A stretch of DNA of 64,000 nucleotides from Ceratopteris richardii (GCA_020310875.1 CM035412.1:137812761-137876760); one strand, 5' to 3'; positions 1-12,370 are shown, numbered from the stretch's first letter. The notes: generated by a model not told the origin, from the letters alone. Translations and numbers: made by a program.

Positions 1-1181
1 TGGGGCTTATGCATCTAGAGGACTCCTCTAGTGCATTTACATAGTTTCGAGGCAATTTCCTAGAATTTTGAATAAGAAATTTTATGCCCATCGATTTGAA
101 AATTTTAGGGCTCCTCTTTTGTGCCTCTTTTCTCTGCAATACTCTCCCCCTCTTTGTCTCTATCGTCCCTTGACAGGCTTTGCTTCTTGTCTGCAACTTG
201 TTTGTGGCTCCTTGGTACACGCACCTAGTGGTCGAAGAAGCAATAAGGATTGTCAGAGAGTTTGTTACTTTATCTGAAATTAGTCCTTTGATTCTTTAAG
301 CCCCGTGGTATTCCTTATATCATAAATCTGGGTTGCTTTATTATGTCAGGCTACCACGCACACCATCGGTGACTAAGAATGTGATATTCTTAGTCACCCG
401 CTTCAACTTCTCAGCCTCTCCCATTTCTAACTTTTTGTCTTCTAATATGTCTTTGTCTTCACACATTTGACCTTGTTGTATTGCCTGTAGCTTGTTTAGT
501 TTTTCTCGTTACACACCTTACTTTGCAAGCCTTTGCTCTTTTCTAAGTTAGCATTACGTTTTAAAGGTCATGTTCTTAAATCTTCTTTGACATCCTTTGG
601 GACCTGATGCCTTGCTTAGCCTGTTCATTTCTTTCCACCGCATGCACCTGGTGGATGAGGAAGCTGTGTGCAACCTCCCATGAAAAGTCATGGTTGTTAT
701 CTTTCTTTATTTCCATTCCTCAGGACCTTTTTCTTTGGTTTTGTCGCCTGATGCGTGCCCCTGTGGGGCTTTGGATAGAAGGTTGTTCTTTTCTCTATGA
801 GCTTTTTCTTCACTGAGCCGTTTTAGTCTTTGATCTTCTTCTTCTTCTCTTTTTGCTTGATTCCCCCTCCACACGTCCCTCCTCTTGAACTCTGTCGTCC
901 CCAACAGGCTTTTTGTGGCAACGTGCGTGTGTTTGGATGACTTTTTGCTCTCTATACTTAAGCAAATTTGTGTGACATATCATCAATTCTTTCCATTGAG
1001 TGGACTTTATGCCATCATCTGGTGCCTGTCTATGATCAACAAAAAAGCTTAATTCGTAAGCCACTAGTCATGCATTTAAGTTAAAAGATATTTTTGCAAA
1101 GATTTCTAAATCCATTTCAAAAAATCCGGTAAAGAATGCTTCTTCGAATGTCTGCATATATGGACTTGGCAAAAACATAAG
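1..1181. other. No gene recognised; probable 3' end or 3' LTR region of G1
   Basis: No protein similarity is visible to me. By alignment with G2, where the third frame runs straight into the 3' LTR, this stretch should hold the last third-frame codons and part of the LTR. I could not match it to the LTR remnant at 13490-14035. Two related segments occur about 440 bp apart (near 215-240 and 640-665), both containing a GCACCTRGTGG-like core followed by GAAGC, so some internal duplication is likely. Confidence 0.4.
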
Positions 1182-1781
1182 TCAGGAGTATATGGCCATA
1201 AGTGTTAAGCGACTCGGTATAATAGATAAATAAAAAACTAATGTGTCTGATCCTTGGTTAATTTCGATGAAGTTCAAAAAGGTATACTGCACGAGTTGAA
1301 ATACTTTTGTTACTATAAGTAGCATACTCAAAATTTTGTTAGTCATCTTGATGGCTAGATCTGGTACTATGGCATATCTGGCGATCCAGAACCCGATAGA
1401 CTTCACCATATATTCTTCCGTTGGTAAATAATTATGTGGTGGGCTCGGTAATAGTGGATAATTGAGCCATTGGTTATTTAAGCTTCCATGGCGCTGTTCT
1501 TCCCAAAATTGTGTCCAGGATCATCTTCGAGGTACTGGGAAAAAAGATGGGTTAACTTGAAGCACATATGTTGTTGATTCCCAGTGCACTTGTAACGTAG
1601 GGTTTTTCTCAAAAAACTTGCATCTCCATATAGGATCAGCTTTATCAAATTCCTCTTGTGTATAGGTAAATGTCTTCATATTGAACTGCAAATTGTTATC
1701 TGGTTCTTTATTGGTGGTCTTCGTTATATATTGGTGTGTCTCTTCTTTAAGTAATCGGTAGAGTATATTGAAAGACTTCAT
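1182..1781 (-). pseudogene. G1 third-frame C-terminal pieces
   Basis: Two minus-strand pieces are readable, 1521-1781 and 1182-1409. The first ends in VNPSFFPVPRR, which matches YNPCYAPVLRR in G2's third frame (near 45470). The second contains KMTNKILSMLLIVTKVF and INQGSDTLVFYLS, matching QMCMKIFELMLITFRTF and TGNQDLVYDMS in G2 (45640-45770). Function is unknown. They are recognisable only because two diverged copies in this window preserve the same sequence. The pieces are separated by stops. Confidence 0.6.
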
Positions 1782-2262
1782 AACCTATTCTAGATTCTTG
1801 CTCTCAATCTTTGCTTCTCTCATTACTCTGATTACCTGTCCTTCAAACTCTTCCGTAAGCTGGGACACCAGTAGTGCTCACTCATGTCAGCTTAGTTCTG
1901 CATTAGCCCGATTATGTCTTTTAGTGTGGTGTTTCCTCCCTTATCGGTGAATGATGCATGGGGGGAGAAAGAGGACGTACCTCAGTCTCCTCAGTAGCCG
2001 CTGTGGAGCTTGGAACTATTGGTGTTCCCATGGTTACCTGTTGTTCTATTTGAGCTTTTAATTTAGTGATGAGTTCATCCTTTTCTTTGATTTCTGCGGT
2101 GGCTCGCGTGATTGTGTCCTTGTTCTTCAGAGGTTCGTCTCCGATGGTAGGGCTTGAGTTGAGCTACATCCACATTCAGCCATGTTTTGGGGATGCTTGA
2201 TTCTTCCCCTGTTCGTACATCTCTTCCTTATTCCACATGTATTGTCTCGTTGTGCGGCTGTC
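1782..2262 (-). pseudogene. G1 third-frame coiled-coil segment, degraded
   Basis: No long frame remains, but the minus strand near 2030-2140 reads an Ala/Lys/Glu-rich heptad-like stretch containing KEKDELITKLKAQIEQQ, followed by a Thr/Pro/Ser-rich piece. It occupies the place where G2's third frame has its long coiled coil (44300-44930). Position and composition agree, but direct identity is low. Confidence 0.45.
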
Positions 2263-3558
2263 TTATCTAGAGATGTACTTCTGCTCTTCTTCTTCATCTT
2301 TATTCGTCTTTGACTTTGTGGTACTGCCTTGAAAAGTGACGTCCAGTGGGGAGGGCTCTGCTACTACTTGAATTGGTGTGAAGGGTTCACGCTCCTTCAC
2401 TAGGTCTTCTACTTTTTCTTCCTTGTGGTTCTTGACCGATGCTCCTCCTTCTAAGTGAGTCTCTGTGATTTGAATATTCTTTGCTTCATTCATCTTGAAT
2501 ACATGGATTTCTTTTTTAGGTGATTCCTTCCTTGTGGTGCCTTTGATCGTGTCATCAGGAATTTGATCTATCATTGTACCTGCTATTCCAAAGGCATCGG
2601 TTACTTGATGCAATTCCTCCCATTGACCATCGTCCTTTGAATCACTTTTAATATCCACATTTAGCATAGATGTTTCTTGCTCTTCTAGTGTATCGGATGA
2701 TGAACTAGAGTTGGCCAACCCCAACTTTCTATAGCGATGAACCTTCGTCAGTTGTTTTCGTTGTTCATTGTCTACAATAGTCTGTTGGTAATGAAGTCCT
2801 CGTACCGGTAGGTTTACTTGACCTTCCATGTACTGATGAGTTGCTTCCATTGCCTTTGTTAATTCATCTTCCGTGATGGGTGGATTGCTTTTGAGCCTGG
2901 TTGTTGGAAGTACGTGTATCCTCTTTGAAGCTGGAACGGCTTCTTCTGCCTGCATCATCTCTCGTAGTCTTTTGGTACCTCTCATTCTTAGTCGAGAGCT
3001 AGTTTCAACTTCTTCCACTAATTTTACTCCTTTCTTTTTCCTTGGAATCGTGGCAATCTTCGCATACTTAGCCATTTCTTCAGATGAGGGCATCTCTTTC
3101 AAATGTTCCCGAATGCCTAGGGCATGATAGATCAGTATTGTTAAGGCAATGCTTCCATTCAAGAACTTCTTATGGTTCCACTGTTTCTTTGCTTCGAAAA
3201 GTCGTTCTTGAAAATATGGCGTCATATTCACTTGGTTCCCTATTTGTTTGATGGCATGGGACAACATTTGCACTATGATCTTTTGTGGTGTGGTATATCG
3301 GTGCATGTTTGGGAAGCAAAAGTGTTGGTGGATCAATCTGACTTCTTCTTCTATGTCGATACGATCAATGTCCGTGAATGTGCATGTTTTAGCACCTCGG
3401 CTTTCATCTTTCAGAACTGTGTTCCCATCCTTTTCCCACCCGAAGGATTCCTTTATCAAGTCATGGGTAAATTGAATGATTACCCATTCTTCTACAACAT
3501 CTAGAACTTTGGTTTCAGGTACTAATGGGTCATGTAAAGTTGGTTGCAGGGTATTCAT
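2263..3558 (-). pseudogene. G1 third-frame protein, central part (431 codons open)
   Basis: A long open frame lies downstream of pol. It aligns with residues of about 180-310 of G2's third frame: HQHFCFPNMHRYTTPQKI against MQHFAFPAQERFTMPPKKI, and AKKQWNHKKFLNGSIALTILIY against AHQRWNKKQKNVLHGCCALTKIIY. The C-terminal half is Glu/Ser/Lys-rich and looks disordered. I see no signal peptide, transmembrane segment or catalytic motif. The preceding piece at 3574-3879 belongs to the same protein and is separated by a stop or shift. Conservation between two elements argues that it once encoded a real protein; the role is unknown. Confidence 0.65.
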
Positions 3559-3573
3559 TATTTGTGTGCATTG

Positions 3574-3879
3574 CTAGAAATTCGGTTTGTAGATGGGTAG
3601 TTCAAAGTACTTCTGAATACCTGCTTTCTTCATTGTATCCATAGTGGATGGAAGTTCATGCATGACTTTGAAATCTTGGGACATCACTGGAAACTGATGG
3701 TCCGTGTCCATAATCTTGATTATTACTAAGAACAGATAGTCCCCAGCTAGTTGGTACTCCCAAAACCAATGAACTTTCGCTTTTGTCACACTTTGTAAGG
3801 GAAATTCTAGCATCTCTTCTTGAAGAGTCGCTTCAGAGTCCTCAAAAGCCATTTGCACTTGTAATAAGAAGAACATCAA
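3574..3879 (-). pseudogene. G1 third-frame protein, N-terminal part
   Basis: About 101 codons. It contains VHWFWEYQLAGDYLF and KKAGIQKYFELPIYKPNF, which align with AHWFSDVAGPLGDGTYFW and TKAGLDSYFRAHLPKPDF near the start of G2's third frame. The likely initiator is the ATG that begins MAFEDSEAT rather than the first Met of the open stretch. It is separated from the next piece by a few codons with a stop. Confidence 0.6.
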
Positions 3880-4229
3880 CTTCTTATAGAAGATAAGTCA
3901 TGTGTTGTGTGTGTCTTAGTGACATGGTGCTTATCGCATCACTCTGTTTTCCCTTGCTCAAATAAGTAAGATCTCTTATCACATCTCTTTTGATTTATAT
4001 TCCTGAAAGAAAACAAGATTTAGTTTAGCCGAAGCATTTATTTATTTACACAGTAGGTTCATTCCTATGGAAGTAGAATCTAAGATCTATTCCCAAGTGG
4101 GAAATGTGCACCACTAGTTTTGTTGAACATATTATGTGCCGAATGCATGGCCTCGTAGTGTGGCCCTAGCATGCATACTTTAGGTGCAATCGACTCTTCA
4201 TGAGTGCAATTGGAATCCTGTTGAGTTTG
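3880..4229 (-). other. G1 spacer between pol and third frame
   Basis: No coding similarity is seen. It corresponds to the 228-bp spacer 42000-42227 of G2. It may carry a splice acceptor or other signal for expressing the third frame, but no such site can be supported from one diverged pair. Confidence 0.4.
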
Positions 4230-4598
4230 TTATTCCTGTCCATGCAGCCTCTTGGGTCTCCATATCCATTTTGTAGTTGATGTTTGAGGCTTCATCTTCT
4301 CTTGGTTTTGTCGCATTCTAGGCCTTTCCTCTTTCTTTTTTGAAGTCTGATTGGTTGATGTCGTGTTCCTCTGGTATCTTTGGTGGGTCCTGTTGGGTTT
4401 CGTTGTCTTGTTTTGTTGGTGTAATATTTCCTCTTGCTTGTCTAGCTCTTGACTTGCAGTCTGTCTAACGTTCTTTGGAATCGACATATGTTGCCATGCT
4501 TTCTGGGCTTCTACTAATGACTTTGGAAGCCATACTTTTAGGAGTCGTTTTGGTTCTGATTGTAATGAAGAGAATTCATTGTTTCTCCTTGTCTTCAT
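4230..4598 (-). pseudogene. G1 pol C-terminal basic tail with W-x-P-K motifs
   Basis: This 122-codon Lys/Gln/Thr-rich piece carries VWLPKSL and WIWRPKR. G2's pol tail carries MWVRKDE, IWVPKKS and IWVPKAC in the same place. The short Trp-containing basic motif is repeated with variable spacing. Function is unknown; nucleic-acid binding is a guess from composition. Confidence 0.5.
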
Positions 4599-5272
4599 AG
4601 GGTGAGTGACCTGTATCGGTGTTGGATTCTTGATTCCCTCATTCGATCCTTGCGAACCCAGTGTAGATTAGCATTTCCTAGTTGCGATAACTGAGTAGTA
4701 GACTCCCACGTGGATGCTCTTCCCTTGTTGTAGGTAACTTTAGGAGCGTTGTCTTCACATTTTCTCTTGGATTCATCGTTCATGGGGAATGAAGGCACAT
4801 CATCAACTGACACATTTGTATTGGTGGTCAATCCTTGCTTAGGGTGCTCTTTGGGTAAACTCTTGATTGATTTGTTTTTTGAATCCTCTTCTAGGGTTTC
4901 TTTCTCATGCTTGATGGCTTCATGCATTTGAGGGAGTCTTTCTTCTAACAGGCTAAAGATTTCCTTATGCCCTATTTTGGCTGAGATGTGTCCTTGAGCT
5001 AGATGAATGCTCACTTCATTCTCAATAATCCAATCTTGCCCTAGGATTAGGTTTTCTATTAAATCCTCATATTTACATACCAAAACTCATTGCTCCATGG
5101 TGGAATTTCCTAGATGGAGGGATATTAGGGCTTCTCCAACACATTCTATGACTTGGCCTCCTATGTCTATCATGTGTGCTTTAGTTGGGTTTATGGTCAT
5201 TTGAAGATGCGTAATAATCATCATTCGTATGCAGCTTAGTGCTGCTCCCGAGTCTATCAATGCATCTATCAA
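4599..5272 (-). pseudogene. G1 second retropepsin-like domain (after integrase)
   Basis: The minus strand starts ALIDSGAALSC, with the Asp-Ser-Gly triplet of retroviral-type aspartic proteases. About 60 codons later, after a one-base frame change near 5085, it continues VCKYEDLIENLILGQDWI. The ILGQDWI block corresponds to the conserved ILG(R/Q) flap-side motif. The same domain sits after integrase in G2 (RALIDSGAATSAV ... LVLGQDWIYD) and G3. It is distinct from protease 1 at 8476-8826. The acidic/basic linker that follows (4600-4950) has no recognised domain. Confidence 0.65.
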
Positions 5273-6689
5273 CTAGTATTCGGTAGCTCCAATCCCTAGG
5301 CTCAAATATGGTTGAGATAGGCTGAGGTTATTTGTGTTGGCTTGGTGAACTTGGTAATTGGCCATGGGAATGGGTTCTTCTCCTTGTAAATATCACTCAT
5401 CTCATTGCCTTATCCACTCCTTTCGTTTCTTGAACGCTCTAAGGCTTCTTGCCTTGCTTCTTCTCTAATTATCTCTTCTTCTTTTTTTTGGTTTTGTGCA
5501 CCTACTAGTCGTGCTAACATTTGATCTATCAATGGTGCCATATATCGCTTTACTCAACAACCACTTATGTAATTAGGAAGTATATCTCCATCCAATGTAG
5601 CTAGATTGACTGCCCACTCGTTGAAATCCTATTGATTAGTAGGGGTCCATATCCACATTTTTGTAGTTTCTTGGTATGTTGCTTCAAGGTATATACTAGG
5701 ACTAAGTCTCCTTCCTTCAAGCCTTTGTCTTTGATGTGCACATCATAATATGCTTTCTGTCTCCTCTTCGTGGCATAAATTCCCGCAACAACTTGTAGTC
5801 TTGTTTCATGTAGCTTCTCAATTTGTTCGAGTTTCTTGGATAACTCATGTCCTATCCATTCATACTGTTTTGCTACTCGTAAAGTAGGCACCAAAAAATC
5901 GATTGGCATGATTGCATTTTGGCCATACACTAGGTTGAATGGTGTAGTTCCAATGGCTGTTTTGTAAGCCACATGGAAGGGCCAAATTGTGTGATGCAAT
6001 TTTTTGTACCAATCTGACCTTCCACTATTGACTATCTTTGTCAATACAGTGCAAAACACTTTATTGGAACTTTCTACTTGACCCTTGGCTTGAGGGTGAT
6101 AAGGGACTGATTTTTTATAAATCACTAAGAATTCATTCATCAAGGACTCTATTACTTTGTTAATAAAGTGCATTCCTCGATTAATTACGATGTCTATCTG
6201 TAGTCCAAAGCGAGTAAAGATATGCTCAAAAAGAAACTTAGCTATGGTCAGAGCATCGTTTCTTCTAGTTGCTTTTGCTTCTACCCATTTACTTAAATAA
6301 TCTATCACCACTATTATGTACTCAGCGTGTGATCCTTTGGTTGGTGGATTAATAGGTCCTATGAAATCAATGCCCCATTTGGAAAAGGCTCTCGTGCAAA
6401 TCATAGGTCTCAAAGGCATGTCATCTTGTCTAATAGGGTACTTAGCTCTTTGGCATGCCTCACAACTTCGTATGTAGGTGTCTACATCCATATGTAGGGT
6501 TGGCCACCACAAGCCTGCAAAGAGAATCATTTTTACAGTTCTTTCAGCTGAGAAATGTCCTCCTATGGCACCTGCATGTACCATTTCTAATATGGGTAAG
6601 TACTCTCCTTCATGTACACATAGTCGTAGTTGATTGTCTTTCCCTCTCTTGAATAATTGTCTCCCTATGATAACATAATCCTTACTCAT
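5273..6689 (-). pseudogene. G1 integrase, second H2C2 module plus catalytic core
   Basis: A 362-codon open stretch (5601-6689) carries an H2C2 zinc module (VHAGAIGGH ... CEAC), the core start KWGIDFIGPI with the first catalytic Asp, and the block VPYHPQAKGQVESSNK with the catalytic Glu. The second Asp position reads INRGMHF where active integrases have SDRGTHF, so the second acidic residue is lost. The C-terminal domain ends with a KCGYGPLLINRI block. The piece 5273-5600 continues with stops through LPNYISG and an Arg/Glu-rich helix towards protease 2. Confidence 0.8.
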
Positions 6690-6770
6690 TTCTTCTAGGG
6701 ATCATTTCCTAGCTAAACTGGTTCCGTCCTCATGCTCTCGTGTCTTCAAGAATTTCACTAACATCTTACT

Positions 6771-7187
6771 CTAGTTGGGTGCTATTTTAGATAAGGGTAA
6801 TGATGTATGGTCATCTGGAGTGGTTTCCTGACATTCCGTGCAACTACCAACATAATCATGAACATCCTTAGGCATATCAGGCCAATAGACTCCTAATCGT
6901 TTCAGTTCTCTTAGAGTTCCATGAGTTCCCTTGCGCATTCTCCATTTGTTTATGTGCACTTGTTCAATCAATTTCTTCTGTTCGTCTTCTTCTACACATC
7001 TAGACAATACACCATTGGGTTCTTTATGGTACACACTTCCAGCTACAATGTGTAAGTTACGTGATTGCAGAATTTCCTTCCTAATCTCCTTGTTAATTGA
7101 GTGTTTTGGTCCATGAGTGAGTATTGGAATTAGCTTTTCTGCCCACTTAGGACATACTTCCAAATTGAACACGTAAGTGTCTAGCAA
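6771..7187 (-). pseudogene. G1 first H2C2 zinc module of pol
   Basis: About 138 codons containing a His-rich start (EQVHINKWRMRKGTH), LRELKRLGVYWPDM and SCTEC. This is an integrase-type H2C2 zinc-binding module. It precedes a second complete H2C2 module in the integrase proper (6480-6600). G2 has the same tandem pair, so the duplication is a lineage character rather than a local accident. Confidence 0.65.
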
Positions 7188-8391
7188 ATCGTCGGGTACT
7201 CCGCTAGGTGGTTCTCCATGTGTTATCCTAGAGAGATGATCAGCTCTTTTTGGGCATAACTACTAATGGTGACACCCATTCGGTGTGTTCTATCTCATAA
7301 ATGAATCCGGCTGCTAATAATTTGTCTATTTCTTCCTTAATTTTTGTTGCATAAACATCATTATAAGTGTAAGGGCGTTGCTTTGATGGTTTTGCATCCG
7401 GTGTCATTGGTATTCGATGAGAACAAATGGAGGGCTCCACACCTTTGAGATCCTTGTAGGTCCATGCAAACACATCTCGATATTCTCGAATCAGTCTCAT
7501 CAATTCTTCTTCCTCCTCAGGCGACACATCTTTTCCTATGTACGTGCATCTTTCTTCTCCATTTTCTATAGTTAGTATGACTTTCTTAGTTTGTTCCTTG
7601 TTGTCATAAGCTTCTCCTTCTCTAGCTTCTCTCTTATGCAATTGAATGGCTATTTTCCTTTCCTCTACTTCGTATCTTTTGAAGTTTTCTGGGACTTCAA
7701 ACAGATATGGGGTTGGTTCAGTCTTATCTATGGTTTCCTCATGATTCTCTCTCAACTGAGTTGCTTCTATTGCTAACACCTTGGGTGTTTCATCTTTATC
7801 CTCGGCGTGGATTGCTTCTAAATATTGTTCCTCTGAATCAAATTCTGGTTCCATCTCTATGCTCTCGTATTCTTCCTTCCATTCCTTTTCTAATACTTCT
7901 CCTGCTTCTACCTCCTGGACTACCATGTAAAAGCTTATATCATAACCTTCTTTGTCCACACATTCATTCATGGTCAATACTTCTTCACTTACACATACAT
8001 CCAAGGTGGCTAGAATCTCCATCCAACCGTGCGGTTCGAATGCTTCATCAGGAAAAACCTGAGGCATATACATTGGGTCTTCTATGGGTTGATAATTTTG
8101 ATGTCCTATGGGCCATAGCTGAATTTTTTTATCCTCTCTCTTTGCTTCCTTACACATCCGTAATTGGGCATCTTCGTGCATCCATGATTGGTCACTTGAA
8201 CCGGCACTATGGATAGACAAATCATCCTCTTCCTTGTGTATGGGGTTCCATTGTAGTGGGGGTACGTCCCTATATGCGAATGTATGAAAATTTATCTTGA
8301 TAGTAGTTCCTTGGTGTTGTAAGTATAACGAGTCTCTTCCCCAGTCTTGTACTACCCTGAGCTGTCTCATGAAAGGTCGTCCTAATATCAT
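7188..8391 (-). pseudogene. G1 protease-RT linker and RT N-terminal edge; RT core deleted
   Basis: The frame starts MILGRPFMRQLRVV, the last strand of protease 1. It runs through an acidic linker into the RT entry region (EYRDVFAWTYKDLKGVEP, HRIPMTPDAKPSKQRPY, EWVSPLVVMPKK). Directly after MPKK the sequence jumps to ADHLSRITHGEPP, which in G2 lies about 1.08 kb further on. The whole RT palm with YVDD and nearly all of RNase H are therefore absent. The breakpoint is near 7245. Confidence 0.8.
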
Positions 8392-8464
8392 TTCATAATT
8401 ATTTGCCTTTACAAATTGTCACATAGCTAATGTGTGTTCAAACTCCACTCTGCAGGTAGTTAAC

Positions 8465-8826
8465 TTAATTTTTTCCTATATTCCCAGGGGTCTCTCTACA
8501 TGACCATCTGCTAATTGAAGCTTCATACGAGTTGGTCGCAGGGCTGGCTTTCCCCATTTCCCCCAAATCTCTTTGGTGGCAATGCCCAATCCTGCTCCAG
8601 TATCTAATATGGCCTTGGCCATGTAACCATTGTATGTGATGGGTAAACATGTGTTGCCCTCATCCCCTTCGCTAACTTCTCCAACTTTATCCATTGGAAT
8701 TTGTATAGTAGAAGGGGTTTCAGTTTCCTTACTTTCCTTTTTGTTCTTCTCATGCTCTAACTTCAAGTGTCCTGCTAATTGTTTCCATATTTGAGGCTTA
8801 ACACGCAATAATTCTTCCACTGTCAA
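8465..8826 (-). pseudogene. G1 protease 1 (retropepsin)
   Basis: The frame contains AKAILDTGAGLGIATK with the catalytic Asp-Thr-Gly (minus-strand Asp codon at 8602-8604), then KPALRPTRMKLQLADGH and a frame change before the ILGRPFMRQL end. This is a standard gypsy protease between Gag and RT. G2's copy has Glu in place of the catalytic Asp, so G1 is the better template for this domain. Confidence 0.75.
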
Positions 8827-8858
8827 CCGACATTGTACCTTGGTCTTTTTGAGTTCTG

Positions 8859-10297
8859 CTAAATTGTGTAAGGTCTTGTCTGAAGACTCCTTTTCCTTTC
8901 CTCAACTGTGGGAGCACGGAAGATTATGGATTCCTTCTCATATTCTCCCATGTAGTTTGGTAGGGTAGAAATGCTGTGTGCTTCCTCTCTATTTCGTTCT
9001 AGCATAGAGACTTCTTCATATATTTCTTCCAAATTTGGCATTGGCTGATAGTCTTCCACATCTAATCCCTCAAACGGAGGTTTTGCATTTTTGTTTTTTT
9101 TCCATTGATCTTCTCGAATCCTAGTCCACAACTCTCTTGGCCAATCAACCTCTAATTCAGGGATTACAGAGGTTGATTTGTCTTGTGTGCGAGGTGAATC
9201 TTCCTTATTTTCTTTCTCTTTGGTTTCTGGTCCTTTGTTTTAAGACAATCATTGTATCGATTCTTAGATATTCTCGTCTTTGGGAGGACAGGGATAGTCT
9301 TTTCTAGAGTGGCCTGAGCTAACTCTATGAGTTTTCTACATATCGCAAGTCTCTCCTTTTCTAATTCCCCTTGTGGATAGAGTTTCTCATGTTGCTCTAT
9401 GTTTGGTCCATTTGTGATTCTAGCTTCGTAAGCTTTTAACCACATATCCAAATCATCTGGTCTTGGATCTTCCAAGATCGATCCTGACTTGTTTGGTTCT
9501 TGTGTTTGAGTCGTAAGTGGAGTCTCTTCTCGTATTTCCATTTTCCCATTTTTCTTAATGTCTCTCATGTTCTTCTGGTCTTCCTTACTTTTGTTTTTCA
9601 TCCATTTGTCTTTAAGTTTTTCCCTTCTATCCTTCCAGCTTTGGGTCTTCTTTGCTTGGGTACTCCTATGTGGGTCTTCAAAATCTTCCACAACCTGTAT
9701 GTTAGGTTCTAGGTTTTTATTCTTTCCTTGTACCAAGTCTACGCTTTTTCTCTCTTGTCCTTTGGCTTGTGCTCGTGTGATAGCTTTTAATGGTACTGTG
9801 TACACTTTGTCACTGCTTGATGATTCAATTACTTCAATCACGTTGATTTGTGCAGTGTCATGAGTTTTATTAGGGTTCTTTGGACAGTCTCTAAAGAGAT
9901 GTTCCTTCCCACATTCATTGCAATACCCTTCCCAAGTCCTGGGAGGTGGTGGGTTGTATGGCCGAGTGCACTCTCTTATGAAGTGGTCTCCCCCACATCT
10001 ATAGCAAGGTCCCTTTGACACAGGCAGTCTTATGGGTGGCCTCATGGATGCTAGTGCTTTGGGTGCAGTGTACATTAGGGTTGTAAACTCTTGTCCATCG
10101 GCGTTGTTGTATCCCTCATAACCATAGTATTGTGGATCATAAATTTGGTCGTATTCTAGAAAACTGGCATCATAGGGATAGTATTCTCCTAGGTTTTTCT
10201 CATATCCTTGATTTGTTGGTTCTGTACTAGCTAAGGGCGTAGCTGGCACTATGAATGTCTCCATGTTTTCCTCTGGTTGAGTATATTTAACCAACAC
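8859..10297 (-). pseudogene. G1 nucleocapsid-like zinc knuckles and Gag-protease linker
   Basis: The 377-codon frame 9164-10297 carries two short zinc knuckles, CYRCGGDHFIREC and CNECGKEHLFRDC. Both are CX2CX3HX4C, one residue shorter than the usual CX2CX4HX4C. A Lys-rich linker with KTQSWKDRREKLKDKWMKN follows, matching RTRAWKDSRERMKRQWAKK in G2. A second open piece, 8859-9131, leads to protease 1. G2 has a TAG stop between its last two knuckles where G1 reads through, which suggests the G2 stop is a mutation. Confidence 0.75.
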
Positions 10298-10562
10298 TAC
10301 ATTTTGTGGAAGTGGTGGTTGCTATCCTAATACTGGCTAAGGTTGTCCATGTTGCCCTTGCTCATATGGCCTATGCTCCTTGTGGTCCTGGATAGGGATT
10401 GTATCTTGGAATCTCCCTTCCTGGCTCTCTTGGAGGGTATCCATACGGCCTATACTGAGGTTGATTTAAAGGTTGTGACTGCCTGTTGAATGGGCAATTC
10501 TCAGTGGTATGATTAGTGTATTTTTGTTCTATATGGCAATATAGGGCGGTTACTTGATTTGG

Positions 10563-12140
10563 CTACCTATTGTAAGGATAAGCTTGAGGCATGCCTGTTC
10601 CTCCTCCCACACACATGTGAGTTGGATGGTCTCCTCTGCATAGGCTGCATCTTCGCAACATGGGTATTCTCATTGATGGATGCTGGTAGTTCCATTGTCT
10701 GTGAACTCCTAACTTCTTAGCTACCAGTTTTGCTAACTCCTCTACATTACTGGAGTTAGATGTCACTGTACTTCTAGTGTCTTCTGATTTCGTAGGGCTT
10801 GGTGTACTTTTGAGATCATCGGCTAGGTTGTCTTCTAGGTCAATACACTCATGAAGACACTCACTCAACGTCTGCAACCACTTCACATAGACTAAAGTTC
10901 TCAAAGTCCCGTTTGTCAGCCCGTCTAAGAATAGTGATATCATTTTTTGCTTAGTGGGTTTTTCTGTTGCTGGACATCTATCTACATATTGATTGAACCT
11001 CTAGGAAGCTGTTTTCACCATTTCATTTGGATTTTGTTTGAAGCTATGGATTAAGGATGAAGAGTTGTGTTTAATCCCTCTCTTGGTGAATTCTCCAATG
11101 AATTCCTGAAAAAATTGCTCAATATTTCCAAATTGATTGGGATTTAATGGTTGGAACCAAGTCAAAGCCGTTCTTGTGAGAGTAAGTCCGAAGGACTCAT
11201 ACTACACAAAGAAATCATCCACTTGATCTGCTCGTAGAACTTGTTTAAATTCAGCTATGTGATTGTAAGGTTCTCCCATTCTGTCATAATGATTTCTCAT
11301 ACACTTAGCCACTTGAATTGGTCTTATTCTTCTTATGGGTTCTGGTGGTCTAGGTATTATAAGAATTTCTGGTCTAATTGGAGGCATTCCAGGCTGCACT
11401 CCTAGTGGTGGTCTTGGCCTCACTGGTGGCCGATGTTGGTTTTGGGTTTGATTGTGTGATTGCAGCCTTGGCATTGTGAATTACACATGGGTTCGGTTAG
11501 GAATACTCCATTGACTCCTCTGCCCCGACATTGTATTCTCTGGCTCTTGATGCATCCCAAAGGGATTATGGGAGGTAGTTGCCTGCTCTCGAGAAGGGAA
11601 TACAGGAAACCCCATATACTTCAACTGAGCCCTATCAACTGCATCTACTGGCCAATACCTTCTTTGGTTCTGGTCTAGGTAGGTAACTCTAGACTCATCA
11701 TGGGGATCCTTTAACTCATAGAAGGTCATTGAGCTTTCTTCCTATCCACGTGTGGGTGAATTGGTTTGTAATAATAAGTTTGATCCGTGGATCAAGTAGA
11801 CCTCTAATAGGTAATCATCTTGAGGTATCATGTCCCCTCTCAAGATTCGAGTAGTTACTAACTCTTTAGGGTCATGTCTTCCCGAGTTTCCTTATCCTTC
11901 CAATCCTCCTCTCTCGTTGATCTGATCTGGGTGTTCTATTACCACGTAGATGTGACCCATTTTGTCCATGTACACACCTCCTTCATACTTGGCTACATGT
12001 CTAGGCACTATTGCTGATTCAGTGGAATTCACCATCCCGGCTACTAACCTATTTAAGCCATCCAGGTAGATAGGGATCCCTTGGGGATTAGTGGACACAT
12101 ATTGCAGAGAGGTGCGGTATTCTCCCTCTACAGTTGACAT
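10563..12140 (-). pseudogene. G1 Gag capsid region in pieces
   Basis: The pieces 11892-12140, 11481-11729, 11202-11474 and 10563-10943 align in order with G2 Gag: EGEYRTSLQYVSTN with EGPYKTQLEYLRTN, QVAKCMRNHYDRMGEPYNHIAEFKQVLRADQVDD with the matching G2 block near residue 310, and a further knuckle CSLCRGDHPTHMC. The region 10944-11201 carries the rest of the retrotransposon Gag domain with stops. The likely initiator is the ATG at 12138-12140 on the minus strand. Confidence 0.75.
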
Positions 12141-12370
12141 GAAGTTCTCCCTAGGGACCTAACCTTGCATGTCTTCTGAGGCCATTAATATCTCCTCCTC
12201 TCAGTCACTAGAGGTGTCAGTATAGATAGAGTGATGACTTGCCTTGGTTGCACTTCCCACTGATGAAATGACACTCCTCCGGCTACTTAGCACATGCCCT
12301 AATCTCAAGTTCATCCCACTTTCCCAGAATTGGCTCCTCAATTACCGCTAATTTTGCCCTCAAATGGATT

